Shown here: positions 39,639 to 51,420 of the stretch, piece by piece | How the letters are laid out: every line of letters starts with the position of its first letter | How positions within the stretch are numbered: the stretch's first letter is position 1 | Assembly: GCA_013127575.1 (NCBI GenBank) | Contig: CP053418.1 | Coordinates: forward strand, 1,612,001-1,676,000 | Length of the DNA stretch: 64,000 nucleotides | Source: Ramlibacter terrae | Lineage (GTDB): Bacteria; Pseudomonadota; Gammaproteobacteria; Burkholderiales; Burkholderiaceae_C | Reading direction: 5' to 3' | Notes under the pieces: model-generated | Told to the model about the DNA's origin: nothing | Databases searched by the model: none | The model's input: the letters and a program-made list of their open reading frames with translations, nothing else | Made by a program: the position numbers and the translations under genes

Positions 39639-40850
39639 GCCGCCCCGGCCGCCCGGGCGGCGCGCGCGCTCGACCAGAGGCTCCAGCAGCACAGGGCGGT
39701 GGGGATCGCCAGCGCGATGTAGCCGGCGCTGTAGCTGCCGAACAGGCCCGAGACACCGCCGAACACGGCCGGTCCCAGCACCACGCCGAAGAACGTGACC
39801 GACAGCGAGCCGCCGGTGGCGGTGCCCGCCATGCCGGGCGGCGCGAGGCGCGCGACCTCGGCCGGGTAGACGCCGTTCCAGCCGGTCGCCGAGGCACCGA
39901 AGGCGGCCAGCAGGACCAGCACCGGGAACGTGGGCGCGGCGGGCTGCAGCAGGCCCGTGGCCGCGGTGCAGAGCGCCATCATGGCCGCCAGCAGCATCAG
40001 CGTGCGCCGCGCGCCGGGAAGCGGTCGGCGATCCAGCCCCACAGCACGCGGCCGGCGACACCGCCGGCCTGCGCCACCGACAGCGCGAGGCCGGCCGCGA
40101 TCAGCGTGTAGCCGAGGCTGGTGTGCAGGTGCGTGACGATGTAGGTCGCCAGACACAGCTGCACCGCCGAGAAGATGAACGAGAGCGCCGCGAGCCGCTT
40201 GAGCGCCGGATGCCCGAACACCAGCCGCAGCGGCCCGGCCAGGCTTCGCATGGCGAGCACCGCGTCGGCGCGGCGGTCGGCGTCGAGCGCGCGCCGCAGC
40301 GGCTGCGCGGCGACCGCGCAGAGCGCGCAGGCGAGCGCCACCTCCAGCAGGCCCCAGCGGATGCCGCCCAGCAGCACCAGCGTGGGCGTGATCGCGCCTG
40401 CCAGCATGCCGCCCAGCGGCACGCCGGTCTGCTTGATCGAGAAGATCAGCGCCGCGCGGTGCGGCGGCGTGGTCAGCGCGAGCAGGTGCGAGCTGGCCGG
40501 CGTGATGGGGCCGTAGCCCATGCCGATCAGCAGCGCGCCGACCGCGACCGCGGCCACCGAAGGCACGGCCGACAGCGCCAGGCCGGCCGCGCACAGCAGC
40601 AGGCCGTACTGGCTCAGGCGGATCGCGCCGAAGCGCGCCACGCACTGGCCCGCCATCAGGCTGGCGAGGATGGCGCCCACGTACACGAGCGCGATGTAGA
40701 AGCCGGTGAGCGTGGGCGAGACGCCGAGGGACTGCGCCATCGCGGGCGCGACGGCGGGGATCGCCAGCACCGCCATCGAGACCATGGCACGGATGGCCAT
40801 GGTGACGAGCAGGACCAGCCAGCCGCCGGTGGCGGCGGGTGCGACTTCAG
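39635..40850 (-). CDS. MFS transporter
   Basis: About 405 residues with twelve membrane helices (MAIRAMVSMAVLAIPAVAPA; GALLIGMGYGPITPASSHLL). Similar to the oxalate/formate or nitrate-sulfonate-type MFS carriers found in catabolic operons. Two breaks (40013 and about 40815) fit CCTGG. Start uncertain: the reconstructed frame reaches a CTG that overlaps the upstream TGA as CTGA, just where the other genes of the operon have ATGA; an ATG at 40800 is the alternative. Confidence 0.8.
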
Positions 40851-41565
40851 GCGTTGCCGGGGTCGTCGAAGGCAGCGTCGATCTCCGTGATGTTGTCCAT
40901 GGCGGCGTAGATGGCGGCGGCGCCGCTCAGGTCCCAGACGGCCGCGCCGTTGCGCACGGCGGCGGCGATCTCGTCTTCGCGCTTCATTTTCGCCTGCGCG
41001 GCGGCCACCACGCGCGCGGCGTCGGCGCGCGGCACCGCGAGGACGCCATCGCCGTCGGCCACGATCATGTCGCCGGGGCAGACGCGCACGCCTTCGCACA
41101 CCACAGGCGCGTTGACCGTGCCGTGGCCGCGCTTGTCGGGATGCATCGGATGGATGTGCGTCGCCCACACGGGCAGGCCGAGCGCGCGCACCTGGTCGAC
41201 GTCGCGCACGCAGCCCTGCACCACCACGCCGGCCGGGCCTTTCTGCAGCGCATAGCGGCAGGCGAGGTCGCCCCATTGCGCGCCGGAGATCTCGGCGGTG
41301 CAGACCACCACCAGCACGTCGCCAGGCTGCGCCGGTACAGGGCCCTGTGCATCATCAGGTTGTCGCCGGGCCAGCAGAAAGCCGTCACGGCGGGGCCGGC
41401 GATCTTCTGGTCGTGGCGCAGCGGACGCATGCGCGACGACATCAGCTGCGCGCGGCCGTTCTGGCCCATGGATTCATGGACATCGGCGACGGTGAGCTCG
41501 CGCGCCTGCGCGCAGAGATCGGCGGGGACGCGGTTGACGCGCAGGTAGACCCGGGAATTGCTCAT
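40847..41565 (-). CDS. RraA-like / 4-hydroxy-4-methyl-2-oxoglutarate aldolase family protein
   Basis: About 239 residues. The family motif appears as VVVQGCVRDVDQ with the metal/substrate Arg-Asp pair, and HIHPMHPDKRGHG follows. Members are divalent-metal class II aldolases that cleave 2-oxo acids with a tertiary alcohol, or decarboxylate oxaloacetate. One break near 41325 (T of CCTGG). Its place in an operon with an acyl-CoA mutase hints at cleavage of a branched oxo-acid. The true reaction is not known. Confidence 0.85.
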
Positions 41566-41593
41566 GGTTGTTGTCCTCCGGGGTGGTGGGTGG

Positions 41594-42559
41594 TCAGTCG
41601 ACGCTGGCGCCGGAGGCCTTGACGACCTTGCCCCACTTGTCGATGTCGGCCTTGAGCACGGCCGAGAATTCCTGCGGCGTGGTCGTGTAGGGCTCGGCGC
41701 CCTGCGCCATGAACTTGTCGGCCACGTCCTTCGACTTGAGGATCTCGTTGATGTCCGCGTTCATCTTGCGGATCACCTGCGGCGGCACCTTGGCCGGCGC
41801 GAACAGGCCGAACCACGGGTTGACGTCGAAGTCCTTGAAGCCCGCTTCCGCCACGGTGGGGATCGTGTTGAACGCCGCCGCGCGCTTGGCGCTGGTGACG
41901 GCGATGGGGTGCAGCGTGCCTTGCTTGATGGCGCCCGACACCGACGGCAGGCTGGTGAACACCAGGTTGATCTGGCCACCCATCAGGTCCTGCATGGCCG
42001 GCGCCGCGCCGCGGTACGGCACGTGCGTGAGCTTGACGCCGGCGGCGCTGTTGAACATTTCGCCGAGCAGGTGGTTCACCGAACCGTTGCCGGCGGAACC
42101 GTAGGTCAACTGCCCCTTCTTGGCGGCGGCGATCACTTCGGGCACGGTCTTGAACGGTGCATCGGCCTTGCTCACCACCACGAAGGGCAGGGTGGCCAGC
42201 GTGGCGACGGGCGCGAAGTCGCGCTCGGGATCGAAGGGCAGCTTCTTGTAGAGCGCGCCATTGATCGCATGCGTGCCGACGTAACTCATGAGCAGCGTGT
42301 AGCCGTCGGCGGGGGCGTTCGCGACCAGTTCCATGCCGACGTTGCCGCCCGCGCCGGCGCGGTTCTCCACGATCACCGGCTGGCCCCATTTCTCGTTCAG
42401 CTTCTGCGCGACGATGCGGGCGAGCGCATCGGAGGCGCCGCCCGGCGTCTGCGGCACGACGATCTTGACGGGCTTGTTCGGGAAGTCCCGGGCCTGTGCG
42501 GCCAGGCCGGCGACGGCCGGGGCCGCGGCGAGGGCGGTGCGAAGGATGCGGTGGATCAT
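41594..42559 (-). CDS. Tripartite tricarboxylate transporter substrate-binding protein (TctC/Bug)
   Basis: 321 residues, intact: signal peptide (LRTALAAAPAVAGLAAQA), then the Bug-family pattern FPNKPVKIVVPQTPGG, RAGAGGNVGMELVA and TYGSAGNGSVNHLLGE. Binds a carboxylate in the periplasm. No tctA/tctB membrane partners are here, as is common for orphan Bug proteins in Burkholderiales. Set in the operon between MeaB and the aldolase. Confidence 0.92.
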   Translation of the reverse strand: MIHRILRTALAAAPAVAGLAAQARDFPNKPVKIVVPQTPGGASDALARIVAQKLNEKWGQPVIVENRAGAGGNVGMELVANAPADGYTLLMSYVGTHAINGALYKKLPFDPERDFAPVATLATLPFVVVSKADAPFKTVPEVIAAAKKGQLTYGSAGNGSVNHLLGEMFNSAAGVKLTHVPYRGAAPAMQDLMGGQINLVFTSLPSVSGAIKQGTLHPIAVTSAKRAAAFNTIPTVAEAGFKDFDVNPWFGLFAPAKVPPQVIRKMNADINEILKSKDVADKFMAQGAEPYTTTPQEFSAVLKADIDKWGKVVKASGASVD

Positions 42560-42578
42560 GGTCTTGTCTCCCGGTAGC

Positions 42579-43469
42579 TCATTCGGATGCGATGGTTCGC
42601 AGCGCGTGTTCGAGTTGTGCCGCGATCGGCTGGTCCAGCAGCGCGGGATCGAGCGCTGCGACCACTTCGGCGGCGCGCCGTTCGATGATCCGGCGCAGCC
42701 GGTAGCGCGCGCGTTGCTGCAGCAGGTGCCGGCGGCGCTGGCTGGTGTCCAGCCACGCCGGTGGCGGTCGATCTCGGCGGAGAGCGCCGCGATCGAATCG
42801 GGTTGCGTGGACGACGCGAGCAGCACCGTCGGCCGCCATGCGCCTTCGTCGAAGCGGGCGAGTGCCGAGATGCGCTTGATGTCGGTCGCCATCTTCTGCG
42901 CGCCGGGCAGGTCGGCCTTGTTGACGACGAAGATGTCGGCCATCTCCATGATCCCTGCCTTCATGGCCTGCACGATGTCGCCGCTCTCGGGCAGCAGCAC
43001 GAGCACCAGCGTGTCGACCTGCGCGCGCGCGGCGTATTCGGCCTGGCCGACACCCACCGTCTCCAGCAGGACTTCGGCGAAGCCGAACGCGTCCATCGTG
43101 TCCAGCATCTCGGGCAGGTTGTCCGAGAGGCCGTCGGACGTGTTGCGCGAGCCGATCGAGCGGATGTAGAGATCGGCGGCGCCCTGCAGTTCGTCCATGC
43201 GGATGCGGTCACCGAGGATCGCGCCGCCCGACTTGGGGCTGCTCGGGTCGATCGCCAGCACGCCGAGCCGGCGGCCGTCGCGCGCGCGGTGCAGCGCGAG
43301 GTGGCCGGCCAGCGTGCTCTTGCCCGCGCCCGGCGCACCGGTCAGGCCGATGCGGCGCGCGGCGGCGCCGGATTGCGGCTGCGGCATGCGCAGCAGGTCG
43401 GCCGGCCGCGCGTTCGCCAGCCGGGTCAGCGCCTGCCCCAGCGCGTGCCGGTCCAGCGCCTCGGCCATC
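42579..43469 (-). CDS. meaB: MeaB/ArgK-type G-protein chaperone of a B12 mutase
   Basis: About 297 residues: P-loop LTGAPGAGKSTLAGHL, AIDPSSPKSGGAILGDRIRM, the ETVGVGQAE switch and base-specificity VNKADLPGA. This GTPase loads and protects adenosylcobalamin in methylmalonyl-CoA mutase-type enzymes. One break near 42757 (T of CCTGG). Overlaps the CaiB stop by 2 bases; the mutase subunits lie two genes upstream. Confidence 0.93.
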
Positions 43470-44592
43470 AGGCGAGGGCCTTTCCCAGCACCTGCTCGCG
43501 GTGCTCGTTCAGCAGCGGCGGCAGGCCGTAGCTCGGGGCGTAGCCGTCGAACTTCAGCGGGCTGGCGATGGCGCGCAGCGTGGCGTCGCCTCCGAGCGGC
43601 ACCACGAGGTCGCGCGACGCCGTGAGGTCGCTGCGCAGCGCCTGCTCCAGCGTCTCCACCTCGGAGACGACCAGCCCCAGCGGCGCGAGGCGGCGCACCC
43701 ACTCGGCGGCGCCGGCCGTGGCCAGCACGTCGCCGATCGCGGCCAGCACCTGCGTGCGGTTGCTGCGGCGCGCGGCCATGGTCGCGAATACCGGGTCGGT
43801 GACCCATTCCGGCTTGCCGACCTCGACGGAGAACTTCTGCCAGAACTTGTCGTGCGTGATGAAGAGCGTCAGCCAGCCATCGCCCGTGGGGAAGATCTGC
43901 GCCGGCACCATGTACGGATGCGACGAGTTCGCCAGCCGCTGCACGACTTCGCCGGTGTTCAGCGCGGCGCCGGCCGTAGTTCAGCTGCGACAGCATCACG
44001 TCGTACATCGCCACGTCGACCTGTCCGCCTTGTCCCTGCACGATCTTGGCGAGCAGGCCCACGGCGGCCGCGAGGCCGGCGGAGTTGTCGACCGCGGAAT
44101 AGCCGGCCTTGGTCGGCGGGGCCGTCGGATCGCCGGTGAGCTGCATCACGCCGGTCAGCGCCGGATCACGTAGTCGTACGCCGGGCTTTCCGAGTACGGG
44201 CCGTCGAGGCCGTAGCCGGTGAGCGCCACGCAGACGATCTTCGGGTTGCACGCACGCAGCCCCGCATACGTGAGCCCCAGCTTCTTGATGGCGGAGGGAC
44301 GCAGGTTGGTGATGAGCGCATGCGCCCCCGCCGCGAGCTCCTCGAGCTCGGCGCGCCCTTCCGGGCTCGCGAGGTCGATCACCACGCTCTTCTTGTTGCG
44401 GTTGAGGCTGGCGAAGTACGCGTTGTGCGGCCCGACGAAATGCGGGCTGACCTTGCGGGCGATGTCGCCTTCGGGCGGCTCGACCTTGATCACTTCGGCG
44501 CCGAGGTCCGCCAGCAGCAGGCCGCAGTACGGGCCGGCCAGCATGTGCCCCACCTCGATGATGCGGATGCCCGCCAGCGGACCGGCGCTCAT
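43468..44592 (-). CDS. CaiB/BaiF family CoA transferase (type III)
   Basis: About 376 residues: GIRIIEVGHMLAGPYCGLLL, LGAEVIKVEPPEGD, NRNKKSVVIDL and DNSAGLAAAVGLL. The catalytic Asp of the family should be the one in MYDVMLSQ or in DNSAG; by position (~170) it is DVAMYD. Class III enzymes move CoA between carboxylic acids. Breaks near 44169 (A of CCAGG) and 43975 (two bases of CCTGG). Overlaps both neighbours. Confidence 0.92.
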
Positions 44593-45003
44593 GCGAGGTT
44601 CCGCGCCAGTTCCGCCACCACCTTGTCCAGCGGCATGTCGGCCGTGAACACCGCGGCCACGCCCAGCTCGCGCAGGTGCGGCTGGTCTTCGCCGGGGATG
44701 GTGCCGCCGACGAACACCTTCACGCTGCCGGCCTTGAGCGCGCGCAGCTGCTCCATCACGTCGGCCACCAGTTCCTTGTGGCTGCCCGAGAGGATGCTGA
44801 GGCCCACCGCGTCGACGCCTTCGTCCACCGCCACCGGGCGATCTGCTGCGGGCTGCGGCGCAGGCCCGTGTAGATCACCTCGGCGCCGGCGTCGCGCAGC
44901 GTCAGGGCGACGATCTTGGCGCCGATGTCGTGGCCGTCCAGGCCGGGCTTGCCGACCAGGATGCGCTTGCCGGCCAGCGGCCGTGCCTTGTTGTTGTCGT
45001 CGC

Positions 45004-45007
<4 letters not shown>
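44589..45007 (-). CDS. Acyl-CoA mutase small subunit, cobalamin-binding
   Basis: About 140 residues. The B12 motif is [11 protein letters not shown] (DxHxxG; His is the lower axial ligand), with LSILSGSH and [10 protein letters not shown] as in the C-terminal domain of methylmalonyl-CoA mutase. Separate small subunits occur in archaeal MCM and in 2-hydroxyisobutyryl-CoA mutase. One break near 44834. ATG overlaps the large-subunit stop. Confidence 0.93.
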
Positions 45008-46627
<1,620 letters not shown>

Positions 46628-46631
<4 letters not shown>

Positions 46632-47409
46632 TGGGTGCCCTTGGACAGGAGTTTTTCGGAAGCGGCCCAGTGGTCGTCGTGCAGCCACGTCGTCACCAGG
46701 TGCTGTTGTTCGATGGCGCGGTGCGCGTGCCAGCCCAAGCCCTGCCGGCTGGCGATGGCCTGCGCCTTGATGCCGCGCAGCTTTGGGGCGCGCAGGCCAG
46801 CATCGGCTTGAGGAAGGCGGCCATGTCGTCGCCCTGCGGACCGTCGGCGATCACCGCGTCGGCCGGGCCCCGGGCCAGCGCCGTGGGCGCATCGATGAGT
46901 TCGCAGCGCGCCATCATCCGCGTCGCGCGCGGGGCCGACCAGCTTGAACAGGTCGGGGCCGCCGCCCCGTGCGGAGGTGATCGCCAGCTTGGCCTGGATG
47001 AAGCCGATGCGCGCGTTGGCGCCCTGCAGGCGCAGGTCGCAGGCGGCTGCCAATTCGCCGCCGCCGCCAATGGCGTCGCCATTCAGGTAGGCCAGCACGG
47101 GGACGGGGCAGGAGCGGATCGCTTCCAGCGCGGCGCCGGCTTCCTCGATCATGTCGAGCACGGCGGGCTCGTCGCGCACGCTGGCCGGGTCGACCGGTCG
47201 CCGCCGGCCGCGAAGTAGCGGTCGCCGGCGCCGGTGACGACCAGCAGCCGCGTGGTGGGCCGATGCCCGGCTTCGTTGACGGCTTGCCGCAACTGGGCGA
47301 GCACCGGCCGGGCCAGCGCATTGTGTTTGTGGGCGCGGTTGACCGTGATCCAGATCGCACCGGGCGCGCGCTCCTCGACCAGCAGGTCGGGCGTTGTCGT
47401 TGATTGCAT
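46628..47409 (-). CDS. Enoyl-CoA hydratase/isomerase family protein
   Basis: About 260 residues with the crotonase oxyanion-hole segments [12 protein letters not shown] and [18 protein letters not shown]. At the second catalytic-acid position I read [10 protein letters not shown] rather than the usual FG.PE, so classical hydratase glutamates look altered. Three breaks: 47205 and 46768 fit CCTGG; one near 46930 in a GC repeat does not. First gene of the minus-strand operon, with the divergent IclR operator just upstream. Confidence 0.85.
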
Positions 47410-47453
47410 GGAAGGCGATGCTAGGGAGAGAGCCGTTCGCTGAAAAGAACCGC

Positions 47454-47471
47454 TGTTCGGCATCTCGAACA
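47454..47471. promoter_or_regulatory. IclR operator candidate 1
   Basis: Inverted repeat TGTTCG-GCATCT-CGAACA, extended by imperfect outer arms (CCGC/GCGG). Lies 45 bases upstream of the hydratase start in the divergent IclR promoter region. Confidence 0.65.
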
Positions 47472-47513
47472 AAGCGGCTTCTTTCCATGGAGAATCGGCA
47501 GATACCGGATGGC

Positions 47514-47533
47514 TTGTTCAGCCGGCCGAACAA
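47514..47533. promoter_or_regulatory. IclR operator candidate 2
   Basis: Inverted repeat TTGTTC-AGCCGGCC-GAACAA, the same TGTTC-N8-GAACA design as candidate 1, 60 bases away and 13 bases before the IclR start, where it could block the regulator's own transcription or translation initiation. Confidence 0.65.
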
Positions 47534-47546
47534 CCGAAGGAGCCCG

Positions 47547-48297
47547 ATGAGCGGCGTTGCCGTCACCGCGGTGGAGCGGGTCCTCGACATCCTCGAGGCT
47601 TTCCACGCCAGCCAGAAGCCGCTGTCGCTGACCGACCTGTCGGAGCTGGCGGGCATTCCCAAGAGCAGTTGCCACGCGATCGTCGGCACGCTGACGGCGC
47701 GCGGCTACCTCTACACGCTGGCCCGGCCGCGCGCGCTGTACCCGACGCGCCGCTTCTACGACATCGCGCGCGAGATCCACGAGAAGGACCCGTTCGTCGA
47801 ACGCGTGATGCCGATGCTGGAGCGGCTGCGCGACAGCTCGCGCGAGACCATCATCCTCGGCAAGCCGGGGCGATTCGGTGATCTACCTGCAGGTGGTGGA
47901 AGGGCTGCATTCGATTCGCTATTCGGCCCGGCCGGGCGAGTTCAAGCCGCTGCATTCCAGCGCCATCGGCAAGGCGCTGATCGGCAGCATGAAGGAGGCG
48001 GAGCTGCGCGCCTTCCTGCAGGACCGTCCGCTGCCCGCCGCCACCGGCGCCACGCTGACGGACCGGGACCGGCTGATCGAAGACCTGCTGGAAAGCCGCC
48101 GCCGCGGCTACTTCCTGACGCGCGGCGAAAACGTGCCCGACGTGTGGGCCGTCTCCGCCTTCCTCACGGTCAACACCGAAACGCTGGGCGTCGCCATCGC
48201 GGGGCCGCGGCACCGGATGGAGGGGACCATCACGGAGCATGCGCAGTTGTTGCTGGCGACTTGCAGCTTCATCGCGCGGCAGTGGACGCGGGGCTGA
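47547..48297 (+). CDS. IclR family transcriptional regulator
   Basis: About 250 residues: N-terminal winged helix (AVERVLDILEAFHASQKPLS, IPKSSCHAIVGTL) and C-terminal effector domain (HSSAIGKALIG, RRRGYFLTRGE, SAFLTVNTETLGVAIAGP). Divergent from the nine-gene mutase operon, which it most likely controls through the two inverted repeats between the genes. One break near 47875 fits CCWGG. Strong ribosome site (GAAGGAG). Confidence 0.92.
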
Positions 48298-48298
48298 G

Positions 48299-48373
48299 CG
48301 CGGTGCGCAGCGAAGCTGCACACCCTACGAGCGAGGACGGCGCGTAGGGTGTGCAAGCTCCGCTTGCGCACCG
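48299..48373. repeat. Palindromic repeat around GTAGGGTGTGCA
   Basis: Left arm GGTGCGCAGCGAAGCTGCAC then ACCCTACG; right arm CGTAGGGTGTGCAAGC then TCCGCTTGCGCACC. The arms pair around a short GC spacer. It lies between the convergent IclR and TauD genes and could act as a bidirectional terminator. This element class recurs in many bacterial genomes. Confidence 0.85.
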
Positions 48374-48377
48374 TGCG

Positions 48378-49260
48378 TCAAGCCGCCGGGACGCAGTACT
48401 CGCTCGCCGACAGCCTGAACGTCGTGCGCTTCATCAGCCGCGGCTGCGTCAGCAGCATCTCGTCGCGGCGGTGCATGGTGCAGCCGTTGTCCCACATCAT
48501 CACGTCGCCGCCCTTGACCTTGTGGCGGTACACGGGGACGGGTCGCCGCCGGCTTCGAACAGGATCGGCAGGATGCGCTCGCTCTCGGCTTCCGACATGC
48601 CGTCGATGGAGACCAGCGTGGTCGGGTCGGCGTACAGCGCCTTGCGCCCGGTGCGCGGATGCGTGAGCACCAGCGGGTGGTGCGGATCGGGCAGGCTCAG
48701 CAGGTCGTTGGCCTTGCCCTTCAGCTCCAGCGGGTTCAGCTTGGCGTAGCGCTTGGCATAGCGAAAGGTGCCCGTCTTGCCTTCGATCGCCTTCTTCACG
48801 TCGTCGGGCAGGAGTTCATAGGCGCCGTACTGGTCGGCCCAGTAGATGTCGCCGCCGTCGTGCGGCACTTCCGGGCCGTACAGCATGGCGCCGGTGGCCG
48901 GTCGCACGCGGAAGGTCTGGTCGGAGTGCCAGTCCACGTCCTCGCCGCCCGCGAAGCCGCCGACGAAGCGGCCGTCGGAGTACTTCAGCGTGCTGAAATA
49001 GATGATCTCCTCGTGGTAGGGCGACTGGATGTCCTTGCGCGCGGCGCTCTCGCACTTGCCGAAGCGCTCGGTGAAGCGCACCAGCTCGTCCTCCTCCACG
49101 GCCTGGCGGCGGAAGATCAGCAGCGGCGACTTCTGCCACAGCAGCCTGACCGACTCGATGGCGTCGGGGTCGTCCACGATGTCCATGATGTTGGCGTGCA
49201 CCTGCGAGGCGAAGCGCGCGTGCACGGGGGGGTGGTCTTGATTTCGGTCAGGGTCGTCAT
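48378..49260 (-). CDS. TauD/TfdA family dioxygenase
   Basis: About 294 residues, 2OG/Fe(II) oxygenase. The iron HxD is DVDWHSDQTF and the distal His is in DNGCTMHRRDE; the 2OG arginine should be in KRTTFRLSASE. Family members hydroxylate and so cleave taurine, sulfonates, ethers such as 2,4-D, or related acids. Breaks near 49229 (C-run) and 48548. It is third in an IclR-TctC-TauD unit, five bases after TctC. Confidence 0.88.
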
Positions 49261-49265
49261 GGTGG

Positions 49266-50243
49266 TCACTCGGCTTTCATCTTGGCGGTCTTGATGATCT
49301 GGGCGTAGCTGCGGCGCTCTTCGGCCAGCCACGCGGTCAGTTCGGCGGGGGTGCGGGTGGGGGCGGGCGCGAAGCCCGGGTCCTGCATCGCCTTCTTCGT
49401 CTCGGGCGTGGCGAGGATCTTCGTCATCTCCGCATGCAGCTTCGCGCGGATCTCCGGCGGCACGCCTTTCGGCGCCATCAGCGCGTTCCACGCGGCGATG
49501 TTGAAGTTGGCCAGGCCCTGCTCGCTGGCGGTCTTGATGCCGGGCATGGACTCCATCGGCGTTTCGGTGGTGACGGCCAGCACCTTGATCTTGCCGAGCT
49601 GCGTGCGCGTGGCGGCGACGGTGTCGACCAGCACCGGCACGTGGCCGCCCAGCACGTTGGTCATCGAATCGGCGGACCCCTTGTGCTTGACGCCGAACAG
49701 CGGCACGTCGCGCGCCTTGAGCATCTCGAGCACGAGCTGCCCGGTCACGCTCGGGATCGCGACGTCCACCTTGTTCGGCTTGCTGCGCACCAGCGCGACC
49801 AGCTCCGGCAGCGTGTTGACGGGCACCGTCGGGCCGACCGAGATCGCGAACGGGATCAGGGCGGTCATGGTGATCGCGTCGAAATCCTTCTCGGCGTCGA
49901 ACCCGGTGTTCTCGAACAGGAAGGGGTTCATGGCGTGCGTGCCGGACGCGCCCATGATGAGCGTGTAGCCGTCGGGCGTCGCCTTGGCGGCCAGCGCGGT
50001 TCCGATGTTGCCCGAGGCGCCGGCCTTGTTCTCGACCACGAAGCTCTGGCCCATCGCCTGCGACAGCTTGTTGGCGAAGTAGCGGGTGGCGATGTCGGTG
50101 CTCTGCCCCGGCGGGTAGGCCACGATGATCTTGACGGGCCGGTTGGGATAGTCCCTGGTGCTGGGCCAGCGCGGCGGTGGCGCCCAGCAGGGCGGGCAAG
50201 GCCGCCAGCAGGCAGGCGGCCTGCCTCTTCCGAACAGTTTCAC
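49266..50243 (-). CDS. TctC/Bug family solute-binding protein
   Basis: About 325 residues with a signal peptide (LLAALPALLGATAALAQ) and the Bug pattern DYPNRPVKIIVAYPPGQSTD, then KAGASGNIGTALAA and GYTLIMGASGTHAMNPFL. It likely delivers the TauD substrate, or senses it. Two compensating breaks in the signal region (near 50198, a C lost from CCAGG, and near 50165). GTG start at 50243. Confidence 0.9.
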   Translation of the reverse strand: MKLFGRGRPPACWRPCPPCWAPPPRWPSTRDYPNRPVKIIVAYPPGQSTDIATRYFANKLSQAMGQSFVVENKAGASGNIGTALAAKATPDGYTLIMGASGTHAMNPFLFENTGFDAEKDFDAITMTALIPFAISVGPTVPVNTLPELVALVRSKPNKVDVAIPSVTGQLVLEMLKARDVPLFGVKHKGSADSMTNVLGGHVPVLVDTVAATRTQLGKIKVLAVTTETPMESMPGIKTASEQGLANFNIAAWNALMAPKGVPPEIRAKLHAEMTKILATPETKKAMQDPGFAPAPTRTPAELTAWLAEERRSYAQIIKTAKMKAE

Positions 50244-50357
50244 GGGAGGTCTCCTTCGCTTGTTCTCTGTCACTCGGGGGCCGGCGCCTTGCGGCGGAGG
50301 CCTGTCGTCACAGTAGCGCCGGTGCACGCCGGCGGAAAGCGGAAGCCCGTCGAAGTT

Positions 50358-51247
50358 TCACATGTTGAACCGCGGCTCCGCTCCCGCGTTTCCGAACACG
50401 AGTTCCTGCGCATCGGCGCGCAGGGCTTCGGCCGCGGCTTCGAGTTCGGCGCGGATCTCGGCCAGCCGCTCGGCGCCGTAGCGCTCGGCCTCGCCCACGA
50501 TGCAGACGGCGGCGAAGGCCCCGCCGGCGGCTTGCACCGGCACCGCGAAGGCGTGCAGGCTGGGCACCACGTCGCCCATGTTCGCGCCGAAGCCGAGGGC
50601 GTCCGAACGTTCGCGCATCTTGCGCAATGCGTCGAGCCGCACCGGGCCGCGCCGCGCGACTTCCTGCGCCACGTTGTCCATCAGCACGGCGTGCGCTTCC
50701 TCGGGCGGGAGCGTCTGCATGATGGCGACGCCGCCGACGGAAGTGAACAGGGGGCGACGCGTGCCCGGGTAGACCATCAGCGCATTGAGCGGCACGGTGC
50801 CGGCGCGCACGCTGCAGACGTATTTCGCAGCCGCTGCGCAGCAGCAGCAGGGCGACGCCGCCGAGGCGTCGCGCGAAGGGCAGCAGCAGCGCCTCGGCGC
50901 GCCTTTGCAGCGCGGCGGAGCCCTGCAGCGAGAGGCCGAGTTCGTACAGCAGCGGCCCGGGCAGGTAGTGGCGGTCGATGGCGCGCTGCTGCACCAGCCG
51001 CTCCTGCACCAGCGACGCTAGGATGCGGTGCGTGGTGCCCTTGTCGAGGCCGCAGGCCGCGGCCAGTCGGACAGCCGCCAGCCGAACTGGCCGCGCGTGG
51101 CCAGCGCGCGCAGCAGCGCGACGCCGCGCAGCAGGCTTTGCGTGCCGGCGCGTTCCGTGGGAGCGGTGGACGGGGACTTGCCGCGGCGCGCGGGGGTGGC
51201 GCCGGTTCGGCGGTGGCGGGGGCGGTGAGAAGTTCGGTCGTTTCCAT
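50358..51247 (-). CDS. IclR family transcriptional regulator (second)
   Basis: About 297 residues: HTH region SLLRGVALLRALATRGQFGW and LAAACGLDKGTTHRILASLV, then an effector domain (AGTVPLNALMVYPGTRRPLF; GGVAIMQTLPPEEA). Breaks near 51200, 51065 (C of CCTGG) and 50817 (A-run). Heads the TctC-TauD genes in the same direction. Two GTTC-N8-GAAC repeats lie upstream. Confidence 0.88.
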
Positions 51248-51351
51248 CACGGGCTGCCGCGCCGTACGGGCTGCGGCAGGCGGATTGTGGTGGCGGGCCG
51301 AACGGCGCTACAAGCGGGTTGCCCCGGTGGACGGCCAATCAGTGCGGCGCT

Positions 51352-51367
51352 GTTCGGGGGCGCGAAC
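51352..51367. promoter_or_regulatory. IclR operator candidate 3
   Basis: GTTC-GGGGGCGC-GAAC, about 105 bases upstream of the second IclR start. Same half-sites and 8-base spacing as the repeats at the first IclR locus. Confidence 0.5.
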
Positions 51368-51392
51368 CCGCGTTTTGCATCGCGGGATGCGC

Positions 51393-51408
51393 GTTCCGGC
51401 GCCCGAAC
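51393..51408. promoter_or_regulatory. IclR operator candidate 4
   Basis: GTTC-CGGCGCCC-GAAC, 41 bases from candidate 3, between the second IclR gene and the preceding coiled-coil gene. Confidence 0.5.
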
Positions 51409-51420
51409 GGCGCGCGAGGC

